Below, piece after piece: positions 17,401-25,383 of a stretch of 64,000 nucleotides of DNA. Within the stretch, counting starts at the first letter, position 1, and each line of letters begins with the position of its first letter. The stretch spans positions 5,034 to 69,033 of the forward strand of contig CAUBDX010000010.1 of assembly GCA_958434805.1 (NCBI GenBank), given 5' to 3'. The stretch is from an uncultured Phocaeicola sp. (GTDB lineage Bacteria > Bacteroidota > Bacteroidia > Bacteroidales > Bacteroidaceae). The notes below the pieces were generated by a model. The model was not told the DNA's origin. It ran no database searches and was given only the letters and a program-made list of their open reading frames with translations. The position numbers and the translations under genes were made by a program.

Positions 17401-18934
17401 AAGCAACCTGATTTTTTTTATTAAGACCAAAAGGTTTGTAAGCCAAGAACGCTTTTTGATCAACACTCTTTCTATCATTCATCCAGTCAAACAGTGCAAC
17501 ATAGTCGGCCTCACTCTGCAGAAAATCTCCTGTCACATCTACATCCGATTTTAAAGAACCATCTACCATCTTTTCACGCTGATAGATACGCAAATTAGAT
17601 ATGAACTGCCACAAACGGAACTCCTGAAACAAAGGGTGTGACTTTGATACACATTTCAACGGAGTGTTTAATAGATTTCCGTCCTTTTTATAGATATGCG
17701 ATTCATAAGGACAGTCATCAATCAACGATTTCTTGCTCTTAAGCGGGCGCTGATAAAACAAAATATCCTCTACAAATAAATGAGCAAAGTCTTGGCTTAA
17801 TAAAATATTCCGATGCGCTTCATTTTGTGGATAAAGTTCTACCGCACAATCCTTCAAGAGAGAAGCATCGCGCAACTCGGCATGAAACTCAGTCTGTTTA
17901 GTCAATATCTTATAAAGCTCTTCCTTATAATATTTGCGTTCAATTGTACGAACCAATTTTCCTCTTATCTTCTGATCTGGGACATGAAGAAGCGTGTCAT
18001 AAATATATGCCCCGACCGTTTTTCCGCTTTCATCAATCGATTCCTGAGTCTTGGTTTTAAGCAATCCCCAGTCATCTTCTTTCGGAGAACGAAATGAACG
18101 TTTCACCTCTCCATCTTTATCTTTTTTAGGATTTCCATTCTCATCCAAATCTGTCGTTACTACAAATTCTTTCACCTTACCGACCCAATCCAAAGGCACA
18201 CTGCTCGCCCTTCGATATTTCCATCCGTTTTCCAGAAACACATTATACCAGATGTCTTTCCCTTTATGTTCTCCCGAGTCTTCTACCGAAACCACTTTCA
18301 AAGCATAATACTTTACTTCCTTCTTTGCATCTTCTTGTTCGTCCTCTCCGCGCAACTGATAATATCCACGTTTCTGATTAAAGCTCAACAGAATCCAAGC
18401 CAACTCCTCTTTGCTTACCTTTTGAGTCAGTGCCTTCTTCCGAAGATAATACAAGGTCCAGTCGTATGGCACTTTTTTTCCTTTTTCCAGCAGTTCAGGA
18501 TGAAACATCTGAAAATCCGACAACATCTCTTGAAAAGAATCTTGAAATAAAAATGTGTATTTCCCATCAGGAGTCTTATACCATGCCAACTTGGGTTCTG
18601 CATCTGAAATAAATTTTCCATATCGGTCTAATTGAGAGGCATAATGTTGGGGAAGAAATCCCATGACCGACAATACCCGAAGTAAACGTTCTCTACGAAG
18701 CAAACTCCGCTCCAGCAATCTGCGTACACCGCGAAGCCGCGTACGTTCTGCCGTTTGTGATTTTGAGTTTCCTTTATCAAAGTCACCCAGTGTAGCTGCA
18801 TCCATTGGAATAATTCTACTCCCTGAAGAAGATATCTCAAGCAAGCTTTCATTACCATCTCTATCTATATCAGAATGAACAACAGCCCAACCGATACTGT
18901 TTGTTCCTAAATCTAAACCTAATATTTTTTTCAT
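14420..18934 (-). CDS. cas9: type II-C CRISPR RNA-guided endonuclease Cas9
   Basis: Cas9 cuts DNA matching the spacer when bound to crRNA and tracrRNA. At 1504 residues it is at the long end for II-C but usual for Bacteroidetes. RuvC-I is KKILGLDLGTNSIGWAV with catalytic D8; the arginine-rich bridge helix follows (ERTRLRGVRRLLERSLLRR, about 62-80); RuvC-II is IDEIHVELGREM (about 726); the HNH site is EIEHVIPQSRYFDDS followed by NK (about 863); RuvC-III is HRHHAMDAIVIA (about 1060). All catalytic residues are present, so it should be active. The C-terminal domain (1100-1504) would read the PAM, which cannot be deduced here. It leads the operon and is divergent from the tracrRNA. Confidence 0.98.
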   Translation of the reverse strand: MKKILGLDLGTNSIGWAVVHSDIDRDGNESLLEISSSGSRIIPMDAATLGDFDKGNSKSQTAERTRLRGVRRLLERSLLRRERLLRVLSVMGFLPQHYASQLDRYGKFISDAEPKLAWYKTPDGKYTFLFQDSFQEMLSDFQMFHPELLEKGKKVPYDWTLYYLRKKALTQKVSKEELAWILLSFNQKRGYYQLRGEDEQEDAKKEVKYYALKVVSVEDSGEHKGKDIWYNVFLENGWKYRRASSVPLDWVGKVKEFVVTTDLDENGNPKKDKDGEVKRSFRSPKEDDWGLLKTKTQESIDESGKTVGAYIYDTLLHVPDQKIRGKLVRTIERKYYKEELYKILTKQTEFHAELRDASLLKDCAVELYPQNEAHRNILLSQDFAHLFVEDILFYQRPLKSKKSLIDDCPYESHIYKKDGNLLNTPLKCVSKSHPLFQEFRLWQFISNLRIYQREKMVDGSLKSDVDVTGDFLQSEADYVALFDWMNDRKSVDQKAFLAYKPFGLNKKNQVAYRWNYVENKSYPCNETRYSISSRLAKAGVAKEFLTGEKETALWHILYSISDKEELVKALKTFAVKNNLDDTFVEAFAKIPPFENEYAAYSLKAIKKLLPLMRMGKYWCKEAIDDQTLNRIEKLLTGECDETIRRRVREKSMHLTELSSFRGLPLWLACYVVYDRHAEAKDITKWESPKDIDLFLSKFRQHSLRNPIVEQVITETLRTVRDIWKQEGSIDEIHVELGREMKNPADKREQMTRRSLKNEDTNLRIKALLMEFINPEFEIENVRPYSPSQQDILRIYEEGALNSASEKELDDISDILKKFRETDVKKHPSHSEVLRYKLWLEQRYRSPYTGKMIPLGKLFTPAYEIEHVIPQSRYFDDSFSNKVICEAAVNKKKDNLLGYEFIKQHSGEIVELGNGNTVSIFTVEEYEQFVKEFYVNNRKKKEHLLLEDIPDGFIERQLNDSRYISKVVKSLLSNIVREEGEQDAISKNVIVCTGGVTDRLKKDWGVQDVWNRIILPRFLRLNTLSDSSDYTAVSACGNVIPAMPLHLQRGFSKKRIDHRHHAMDAIVIACANRNIVNYLNNASARKGEKISRYDLQRMLCDKVKTDEKGNYKWIIRKPWDTFTQDVYATLQNIVVSFKQNLRVINRTTNHYWRYDEDGKKTLQSQEKGDSWAIRKPMHKDTVHGEVNLRKIKTLSLKEAMKNPVMIVDKVLKRKLMELLHVGFDQKAVSRYFEEHQTEWQGINLKKIEVYYFTKDTNDRYFATRKPLDTSFTQKKITEEVTDTGIQKILLNHLLKNDNDANVAFSPDGIERMNQKISDLNGGKWHQPIYKVRVYEKADKFAVGTAGNKGRKYVEAAKGTNLFFAVYESEIIDKKTGEVIRKRNYASIPLNVVIDRQKKGLSSAPEDENGKLPIFVLSPNDLVYLPTEEEHKSNQVSLPINKERIYKMVSCTGGECHFIPCFVAAPILQTTELGSNNKAQCAWTGEMIKETCIPIKVDRLGNISFK

Positions 18935-18956
18935 CGTTTTTTATTTCTCGTTTTCC

Positions 18957-18964
18957 CAAAGTTA
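18957..18964 (-). promoter_or_regulatory. cas operon promoter -7 box
   Basis: TAACTTTG on the minus strand, 22 bp before the cas9 start. No good TTG is found 19-20 bp further upstream, so the promoter may be weak or need an activator. Confidence 0.5.
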
Positions 18965-19008
18965 GAAAAAAACAATCATAAAAGATACCTATATTCAAAA
19001 TAATTTTC

Positions 19009-19016
19009 TATATTTG
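19009..19016 (+). promoter_or_regulatory. tracrRNA promoter -7 box
   Basis: TATATTTG on the plus strand, ending about 7 nt before the expected tracrRNA start. It has no clear -33 element. Confidence 0.6.
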
Positions 19017-19022
19017 CATTAT

Positions 19023-19108
19023 ATTAAATTGAAGCAAGTCACAATAAGGATTATTCCGTTGTGAAAACATTTAAAGCGGTCTTGAAAAAGGTCGCTTTCT
19101 TTATTTTT
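19023..19108 (+). ncRNA. tracrRNA
   Basis: The anti-repeat AAATTGAAGCAAGTCACAA (19026-19044) is complementary to the 5' end of the CRISPR repeat with one missing A and one G-U-type change. It is followed by a small hairpin (GGATTATTCC, 19048-19057) like the nexus and by a terminator hairpin AAAGCG/CGCTTT (19073-19098) with a T-rich tail. It is about 85 nt long and transcribed divergently from cas9. It pairs with crRNA and is bound by Cas9. The 5' and 3' ends are estimates. Confidence 0.9.
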
Positions 19109-19150
19109 GCACATCAAGCCTTACTGAGGAAATAATTTCATTCCTTCCCC

Positions 19151-19783
19151 TCATTCTTCCTTCTTCAGCACATAAACCCGATGCGAGCCACGCCCTTTCA
19201 CATCCAGACCTGAGCTTGGATCATGGTAAAGCTTGCGTAATTCTCTGCCTGCCGTAGTCTGGCTCAGCCCGGTTAAGTCAGCATAATCGGATATGGTCAT
19301 TACGGCATGCGAAGCTAAAAAGCCCTGTGCCAGTTTCAGGCGTTCGTCAAAAGAATAGGGCGATATGCACCGCATAAATTTTCCCGAAGTACGCTCTAAC
19401 CGACAATGCTGATTTACCTCACTAACCAACGACTTATCGGGACGGAAAGTAACATTTCCCACACGGATGCTCTCAGCATTGCGCCTCATCCCATTGCCAT
19501 CGACTGCCTCTCTCTCCTTGCCTTCTTTCAGTTCAAGCGTAGGTGTGAAAACTCCTACCCCCTCTATCTTTACTGAGTAACCTCTTGCCATCTGCCATGC
19601 CATTTGCTTCCAAAGTTCCTGAAACATCCCGATAACTTCACCCTCACTGAAAGAGGTCACTTCTGCCACCTCGCGTGCCAGTTCATCGCTCTCGCAACAG
19701 TGCTCAATAATCATTCTCGGATAAAGCAGAGTCTTGCCCTCATGGTGCAAGTCATTCATTTCTTGCATTGTATAACGTGCCAT
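19151..19783 (-). CDS. HU-like DNA-binding protein with C-terminal winged-helix-like segment
   Basis: A 210-residue Bacteroides-type HU homologue. Residues 1-120 match the HU/IHF-like fold used by this group (helical arm, VKIEGVGVFTPTLELKEG, then VGNVTFRPDKSL as the beta-arm). The remainder (AVMTISDYADLTGLSQTTAGRELRKLYHDPSSGLDVKG) resembles a winged helix with a recognition helix at SQTTAGRELRKL. It may bind DNA as a nucleoid protein or local regulator. It stands alone, convergent with the tracrRNA. Not linked functionally to the CRISPR locus as far as can be seen. Confidence 0.8.
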   Translation of the reverse strand: MARYTMQEMNDLHHEGKTLLYPRMIIEHCCESDELAREVAEVTSFSEGEVIGMFQELWKQMAWQMARGYSVKIEGVGVFTPTLELKEGKEREAVDGNGMRRNAESIRVGNVTFRPDKSLVSEVNQHCRLERTSGKFMRCISPYSFDERLKLAQGFLASHAVMTISDYADLTGLSQTTAGRELRKLYHDPSSGLDVKGRGSHRVYVLKKEE

Positions 19784-19861
19784 AGATTAAAATTTAAATG
19801 TTTGGTATATAAAAATCAATTCGATGAAAAACATAATTCATATTCCTGTATAAAAAAGTGA

Positions 19862-19943
19862 AAACCGCAGTGTGAATTATACAAATCACACTGCGGTTTG
19901 TACAGGTCACACTGTGATTTCTACAAACCACACTGTGACTTTG
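19862..19943. repeat. 14-bp inverted repeat and three tandem 21-bp repeats
   Basis: AAACCGCAGTGTGA (19862-19875) is the exact reverse complement of 19886-19899, separated by 10 nt. From 19881 three 21-bp units follow directly (19881-19901, 19902-19922, 19923-19943), each beginning ACA and containing CACACTG(C/T)G. A spacing of 21 bp puts the units on one face of the helix, as operators do. It lies at the broken 3' end of the acyltransferase remnant. Confidence 0.75.
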
Positions 19944-20234
19944 ACTTTTCTTGCGTATAAAGATAGGTTGTCTTGCCTACATCCGCAAGTTTTAGCCGCC
20001 ATTTCTTTGGTTTTATCCAAAGAAAAAAGCCAGAAGCACACTCAGCAAGACAACAAGCCAAAAGCCATCATAAACCGATACCCACAAGCGGTCGGTTTCA
20101 TTGGCAAGATACGACTGTGGACCTGCCATCTCACCTACCCCGACGGCTCCGTAATAATTTTCACTGGCATGAACCAGTATCACAAGGAAGCACGCAAATA
20201 CGCGTACATAATCCAAAAACACAATACGTTTCAT
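19921..20234 (-). pseudogene. acyltransferase remnant, internal deletion and frameshift
   Basis: The start is a normal acyltransferase-3 N-terminus (MKRIVFLDYVRVFACFLVILVHASEN: first membrane helix with the catalytic-type His). After DRLWVSVYDGF it jumps directly to WLVVLLSVLLAFFFG and stops at 20013, far short of the usual 330-400 residues. In the next frame a reading continues as WIKPKKWRLKLADVGKT to a stop at 19921, suggesting a joined end fragment. No function expected. The join beyond 20013 is less certain than the N-terminal identification. Confidence 0.7.
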
Positions 20235-20341
20235 TCTGATTTAAAGTTTTAATTCGGATAAATATAGAGCTATTTTTATATTCGTTTGCGGACTTATGAC
20301 AAAATGAAAAATGATAAGCACAAACAGGAAAAACTTTTTCT

Positions 20342-20372
20342 TTTGCCGTATATAAAAATTATCGTATTTTTG
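20342..20372 (+). promoter_or_regulatory. coaW promoter
   Basis: TTTG at 20342-20345 and TATTTTTG at 20365-20372, 19 bp apart, 19 bp before the coaW start codon. Confidence 0.7.
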
Positions 20373-20391
20373 AGCCCAAAATAAAGAAACT

Positions 20392-21231
20392 ATGAGCGTA
20401 GTAATAGGGATAGACGTTGGAGGAAGCACCACGAAAGTGGTGGGAATACGAAACGGACAAATCTGTAATCCACAGTTTGTCCGTGCCACCGACTCGGTAG
20501 CCTCGCTGTTCGGAGCTTTCGGAAAATATTTATACGATAATGATATTCCGCTGAATGAAGTGGAAAAGATTATACTGACGGGAGTGGGAAGTGCCTATAT
20601 CACTCAGCCTTTATACGGACTGCCTACAGCCCGCGTGGATGAATTCCTTGCCAACGGACTGGGAGCGCAATATATGACGAAGCTGAACAAACTGATTGTA
20701 GTCAGCATGGGAACCGGCACTTCGTTTGTCAGAGTAGACGGGAACAACGTGCATCATATAGGTGGCATCGGTATCGGAGGAGGAACGATTCTCGGTCTGT
20801 CCCGACTCATGCTGAAAACGCAAGATTTCAATCAGATTATCGATCTGGCACAACGCGGCTCGCTCTCTTCCATCGACCTGCAAATCCAGGACATCTGCAA
20901 CCATCCGCTTCCGGGATTGCCCTTGGATGCCACTGCCTCCATTTTCGGAAAAGCTGCAACCAATGCTGCTACCGAGGATATTGCAGCCGGCATTGTCCAT
21001 ATGGTGCTGCAAAGCATCGGACAGGCAGCTATCTTGTCTTCCTTAAATTCGGATGTTGACGACTTTATCCTGATAGGAAATCTTACCCGTATGCCTCAGT
21101 GTGCAGAAACGTTTCCAGCCCTTGAAAAGATGTATGGAAAGCGTTTCCATATTCCGAAATATGCCGAATACCGGACTGCCATCGGAGCTGCTCTCTCATA
21201 CATACAGAATCATTCATGTGAGGATATTTAA
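20392..21231 (+). CDS. coaW: type II pantothenate kinase
   Basis: It phosphorylates pantothenate with ATP, the first step of coenzyme A synthesis, in the cytoplasm. The 279-residue chain has the ASKHA phosphate-1 loop IGIDVGGSTTKVVGI (residues 4-18), the catalytic-type Glu in VEKIILTGVG, the second phosphate loop VVSMGTGTSF, the glycine run GIGIGGGTILGL and the adenosine motif ILIGNLTR. This is the eukaryote-like PanK fold (Fumble family), insensitive to CoA feedback in some bacteria. It is monocistronic with its own promoter and a perfect terminator. Confidence 0.92.
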   Translation: MSVVIGIDVGGSTTKVVGIRNGQICNPQFVRATDSVASLFGAFGKYLYDNDIPLNEVEKIILTGVGSAYITQPLYGLPTARVDEFLANGLGAQYMTKLNKLIVVSMGTGTSFVRVDGNNVHHIGGIGIGGGTILGLSRLMLKTQDFNQIIDLAQRGSLSSIDLQIQDICNHPLPGLPLDATASIFGKAATNAATEDIAAGIVHMVLQSIGQAAILSSLNSDVDDFILIGNLTRMPQCAETFPALEKMYGKRFHIPKYAEYRTAIGAALSYIQNHSCEDI

Positions 21232-21238
21232 AATGAAG

Positions 21239-21280
21239 AAGGCTATAAGGCAACCCGTCAGAACGTTGCCTTATAGCCTT
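21239..21280. terminator. terminator after coaW
   Basis: Perfect 16-bp stem (AAGGCTATAAGGCAAC and complement) with a 10-nt loop, 7 bp after the coaW stop. It may serve both strands. Confidence 0.85.
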
Positions 21281-21306
21281 AACTTAAATGAATCCTTCTC
21301 CTTTTA

Positions 21307-21928
21307 TTATTCTATAAACTTCTTGAATTTCTTATAGTTTTCACGGATGTCCATACAGTAAACATCTACGAAAGAATTCAATCCGTCTTTCATTTCTTTC
21401 ACTACTGTTTTAAAGTTGCCGCTGCATTCCTCATCTACCAAGCCGGTGTCATACAGTTTCTTCAGTTCAGGCAACAATTCTTCTGCATGCAAGTCCAGTA
21501 TAAAACCGGTTATCATTCCTATAAGCGAGCCGTCGCAGCATTGGCGGGTTTCCAGCTTCCCGTCGTAAAACACAAGTAAAGTCCGGAACCACTCTATGAT
21601 TTCTGCACGGCGCTCGGGATGTTGAACAGCCAACCAAGTCATCATCTCCGGCACACAGATACGGGCATCAGCTCTTCAAAATTCTGTTCGCCTATACTGA
21701 AATACCAGTAACTATCTTTCACTCCCAAGCAAAAAGTATCTATCAGATAAACACCCACGGTATAAGTATGCTGCGGGTGAAGCCGTACCACACACGCCAC
21801 GGCTTCTCCACATTCTTGCCAATCGGAAGTTACATAACAGTCACCCAACGGAAGCGTACGAGCCCGCTGCGAATATACTCTTGAGGAGAACATTGTTTCT
21901 GCTCTGCCTGTTTTTTCTTTTTTGCCAT
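21307..21928 (-). pseudogene. DUF1186-like gene broken by frameshifts and an internal deletion
   Basis: From ATG 21928 the frame reads MAKKKKQAEQKQCSPQEYIRS, then the likely continuation ARTLPLGDCYVTSDWQECGE is in the next frame. That frame runs to FEELM and breaks again, and a C-terminal piece with HPERRAEIIEWFRTLLVFYDG and ELLPELKKLYDTGLVDEE follows in a third. Related intact proteins are several hundred residues long with helical repeats in the middle, which are missing here. Three pieces within 620 bp make this a decayed gene. The family name is from memory of the C-terminal pattern, so treat it as likely. Confidence 0.7.
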
Positions 21929-22029
21929 ATTCCACCAATTTTATTTATCGATAAACTTTCAGTAAACCATCCGTCACTGTTACCAACATTACTCTTGCAA
22001 ATATACACATTATTTAATACAATACAACA

Positions 22030-22067
22030 CCGCCCGCAAGTCTCAACTATGAGAAACCTGCGGGCGG
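22030..22067 (-). terminator. terminator after carB
   Basis: CCGCCCGCA/TGCGGGCGG 9-bp GC-rich stem, 32 bp beyond the carB stop. Confidence 0.7.
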
Positions 22068-22098
22068 ATTATTTTATAACAGACTGAAAAGCGGAGGA

Positions 22099-25000
22099 TT
22101 ACTTATATTCATCCCAGCTCTTGATGGCAATGTCATCGATGGTCATAGTGCAGAACGCATGGATAAAGGCACTTGCCAGACGGGCATTCGTTACCAGAGG
22201 AATATTCAAATCGACAGCTGCACGGCGGATTTTATATCCGTTATCCAGCTCGCCTTCCGACAAGTCGCGCGGGATATTCACCACCATATCGATTTCCTTC
22301 TTGTGAAGCATATCCAATGCTTGCGGATGTCCTTCTTCACTCGGCCAGAACACACGGGTGTTTTCCACTCCGTTCTCGGCAAGGAACTTGGAAGTACCTC
22401 CGGTGGCAAAGATATTATAGCCTTTAGCCTTCAGTTCTTGAGCTGCCTTCAGCATTTCTACTTTCTGCTTCGGAGTTCCGGTTGACATCAGAATATTCTT
22501 TTCCGGGATGCGGTAGCCTACTGACAGCATGGATTTCAATACGGCACAAGAAGTGTCTTCGCCGATACATCCCACCTCACCGGTACTTGCCATATCTACA
22601 CCCAATACCGGGTCGGCTTTCTGCAAACGGTTGAATGAGAACTGGCTCGCCTTGATTCCTACATAATCAAGCTCAAACAAGTTCTTCTCCGGTTTTTCTA
22701 CCGGCAATCCCAGCATAACCTTCGTAGCCAGCTCGATGAAGTTTATCTTCAACACTTTACTTACAAACGGGAACGAACGGCTGGCGCGGAGGTTACATTC
22801 AATTACCTTGATGTCGTTTTCACGGGCAAGGAACTGGATATTAAACGGACCGGAAATGTTCAGTTCTTTTGCAATCTGACGGCTGATGCGCTTGATGCGG
22901 CGAACCGTTTCCACATAAAGTTTCTGCGGCGGAAACTGAATAGTAGCATCACCTGAGTGTACACCGGCAAACTCAATATGCTCGGAAATGGCATACGCTA
23001 CAATCTCTCCGTTCTGTGCCACTGCATCCATTTCTACTTCCTTGGCATGCTCAATAAACTGACTTACCACCACCGGATGTTTCTTTGATACATTAGCTGC
23101 CAGTTGCAGGAAGCGTTCCAGCTCTTCCTGATTAGAACATACATTCATGGCTGCCCCTGAAAGTACATACGACGGACGAACCAAAACGGGGAATCCCACC
23201 TTTTCTATGAACGCATTGATGTCTTCCATCGAAGTCAGTGCACTCCATTCCGGCTGGTCCACTCCGATGCGGTCAAGCATAGCCGAGAACTTATCACGGT
23301 CTTCTGCATTGTCAATGCTCTTGGCTGAAGTTCCCAGAATATTGATTTGCTGACCATCCAGACGGAGAGCCAGGTTATTAGGAATCTGTCCACCGGTAGA
23401 GACGATGACACCATGCGGATTTTCCAAGTCGAGAATATCCATGACACGTTCAAAGGTCAGCTCGTCAAAGTACAGACGGTCACACATATCATAGTCGGTC
23501 GATACGGTTTCCGGATTATAGTTAATCATAACCGAGCGGTAACCTTCCTTGCGGATGGTATTCAAAGCCTGCACGCCACACCAGTCGAACTCAACCGACG
23601 AACCGATGCGGTAGGCACCTGAGCCCAATACCACGATACTCTTGCGGTCGCCCAAGTAATGCACATCATTCGCTACTCCACTGTAAGTAAGATACAGATA
23701 GTTGGTCTGTGCAGGATATTCGGCAGCCAGCGTATCAATTTGTTTTACCACCGGCACGATGCCCTGGCTCTTACGGTAGTTACGTACTTCAAGGATTCCA
23801 TCTTCCATATCGCCTTGGTAGCCGATGGCACGCGCAATCTGGAAATCAGAAAATCCCTGACGCTTGGCTGTATAAAGCAATTCCTTAGGAAGCTGTGCGA
23901 TTTGTGTATGATTATTTCCCCAACCATGGAGTTCCTTAGAGGTTTCCATGATATTCATCAGTTTATCGAGAAACCATTTATCAATCTTGGTCAGTTCATG
24001 AATCTGGTCAACGGTATAGCCGGCACGCATAGCCTTGGAGATAACAAAAATACGCTTGTCGGTCGGCTCGCGCAGCGCCTTGTCAATATCTTCAATCACC
24101 AGTTCTTTGTTTTCCACGAAGCCGTGCATACCTTGCCCGATCATGCGCAAACCTTTCTGGATGGCTTCTTCAAACGTACGGCCAATAGCCATTACCTCAC
24201 CTACCGACTTCATGGAGGAGCCCAGTTCGCGGTCTACTCCGTGGAATTTACCTAAGTCCCAGCGAGGAATCTTACAAACCACATAATCCAACGCCGGTTC
24301 AAAGAAAGCCGAAGTAGTTTTGGTTACCGAGTTTTTCAAGTCGAACAAGCCGTAACCCAAGCCCAATTTCGCAGCCACAAAAGCCAGCGGATATCCGGTA
24401 GCCTTCGAAGCCAAAGCCGAAGAACGGCTCAAGCGGGCATTCACCTCGATGACACGGTAATCTTCTGACTCAGGGTCGAAAGCATACTGCACGTTACACT
24501 CACCCACGATGCCGATGTGGCGGATGATACGGATAGCCAGTTCGCGCAGTTTATGATATTCGCTGTTCGTCAGCGTCTGAGAAGGAGCAATCACGATTGA
24601 CTCACCGGTATGAATGCCCAGCGGGTCGAAGTTTTCCATATTACATACAGTAATACAGTTGTCGAAGCGGTCGCGTACCACCTCATATTCCACTTCCTTC
24701 CATCCCTTCAGACTTTTTTCTACCAGTACCTGCGGAGAGAAAGAAAACGCTTTTTCAGCCAGCACATTCAGTTCTTCTTCATTATCGCAGAAACCGGAAC
24801 CCAGTCCCCCCAACGCATAAGCAGCACGGATAATAACCGGATAGCCCAGTTCCTTGGCAGCGCGGCGAGCTTCTTCAATGGTTTCAACAGCCTCACTCTT
24901 GATGGTTTTCACGTTGATTTCATCCAGCTTCTGAACAAAGAGTTCACGGTCTTCTGTATCCATGATGGCCTGCACCGGAGTACCGAGTACCTGTGCATTG

Positions 25001-25326
25001 TATTTCTCAAATACTCCTGACTTGTAAAGAGCTACCCCACAGTTCAATGCAGTCTGTCCGCCGAATGACAGCAATACCCCGTCCGGACGTTCCTTTGCAA
25101 TCACTTTCTCCACGAAATAAGGCGTTACGGGCAAGAAGTAGATTTTATCAGCCACTCCTTCCGAAGTCTGTACGGTGGCAATGTTAGGGTTGATAAGGAT
25201 GGTTTCAATACCTTCTTCCTTCAAGGCTTTCAGCGCCTGCGAACCAGAGTAATCAAACTCTCCGGCTTCGCCGATTTTCAAGGCTCCGGAACCAAGCAAT
25301 AATACTTTCTTTATATTTTCTTTCAT
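22099..25326 (-). CDS. carB: carbamoyl-phosphate synthase, large subunit
   Basis: It makes carbamoyl phosphate from ammonia, bicarbonate and two ATP for pyrimidine and arginine synthesis. The 1075 residues equal the usual length. The two homologous ATP-grasp halves are visible: GSGALKIGEAGEFDYSGSQALKAL at the start and GSGAYRIGSSVEFDWCGVQALNTI at about 570, with the glycine-rich loops RAAYALGGLGSGF and RPSYVLSGAAMNV. The C-terminus (from about 940) is the MGS-like allosteric domain with FATGGTSKFLAENGV. It lies 57 bp after carA and is surely co-transcribed. Confidence 0.97.
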   Translation of the reverse strand: MKENIKKVLLLGSGALKIGEAGEFDYSGSQALKALKEEGIETILINPNIATVQTSEGVADKIYFLPVTPYFVEKVIAKERPDGVLLSFGGQTALNCGVALYKSGVFEKYNAQVLGTPVQAIMDTEDRELFVQKLDEINVKTIKSEAVETIEEARRAAKELGYPVIIRAAYALGGLGSGFCDNEEELNVLAEKAFSFSPQVLVEKSLKGWKEVEYEVVRDRFDNCITVCNMENFDPLGIHTGESIVIAPSQTLTNSEYHKLRELAIRIIRHIGIVGECNVQYAFDPESEDYRVIEVNARLSRSSALASKATGYPLAFVAAKLGLGYGLFDLKNSVTKTTSAFFEPALDYVVCKIPRWDLGKFHGVDRELGSSMKSVGEVMAIGRTFEEAIQKGLRMIGQGMHGFVENKELVIEDIDKALREPTDKRIFVISKAMRAGYTVDQIHELTKIDKWFLDKLMNIMETSKELHGWGNNHTQIAQLPKELLYTAKRQGFSDFQIARAIGYQGDMEDGILEVRNYRKSQGIVPVVKQIDTLAAEYPAQTNYLYLTYSGVANDVHYLGDRKSIVVLGSGAYRIGSSVEFDWCGVQALNTIRKEGYRSVMINYNPETVSTDYDMCDRLYFDELTFERVMDILDLENPHGVIVSTGGQIPNNLALRLDGQQINILGTSAKSIDNAEDRDKFSAMLDRIGVDQPEWSALTSMEDINAFIEKVGFPVLVRPSYVLSGAAMNVCSNQEELERFLQLAANVSKKHPVVVSQFIEHAKEVEMDAVAQNGEIVAYAISEHIEFAGVHSGDATIQFPPQKLYVETVRRIKRISRQIAKELNISGPFNIQFLARENDIKVIECNLRASRSFPFVSKVLKINFIELATKVMLGLPVEKPEKNLFELDYVGIKASQFSFNRLQKADPVLGVDMASTGEVGCIGEDTSCAVLKSMLSVGYRIPEKNILMSTGTPKQKVEMLKAAQELKAKGYNIFATGGTSKFLAENGVENTRVFWPSEEGHPQALDMLHKKEIDMVVNIPRDLSEGELDNGYKIRRAAVDLNIPLVTNARLASAFIHAFCTMTIDDIAIKSWDEYK

Positions 25327-25383
25327 GTAATGTCAGTTTTTAAGTTGTTGAGTTTTTAAGTTTTTCAAGCGGTTAAATACCGT

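Noticed and set aside
19872..20252. 126-codon open frame, plus strand
   Set aside because: It is antisense to the acyltransferase remnant and begins in the tandem repeat; its heptad peptide is a by-product of the 21-bp units.
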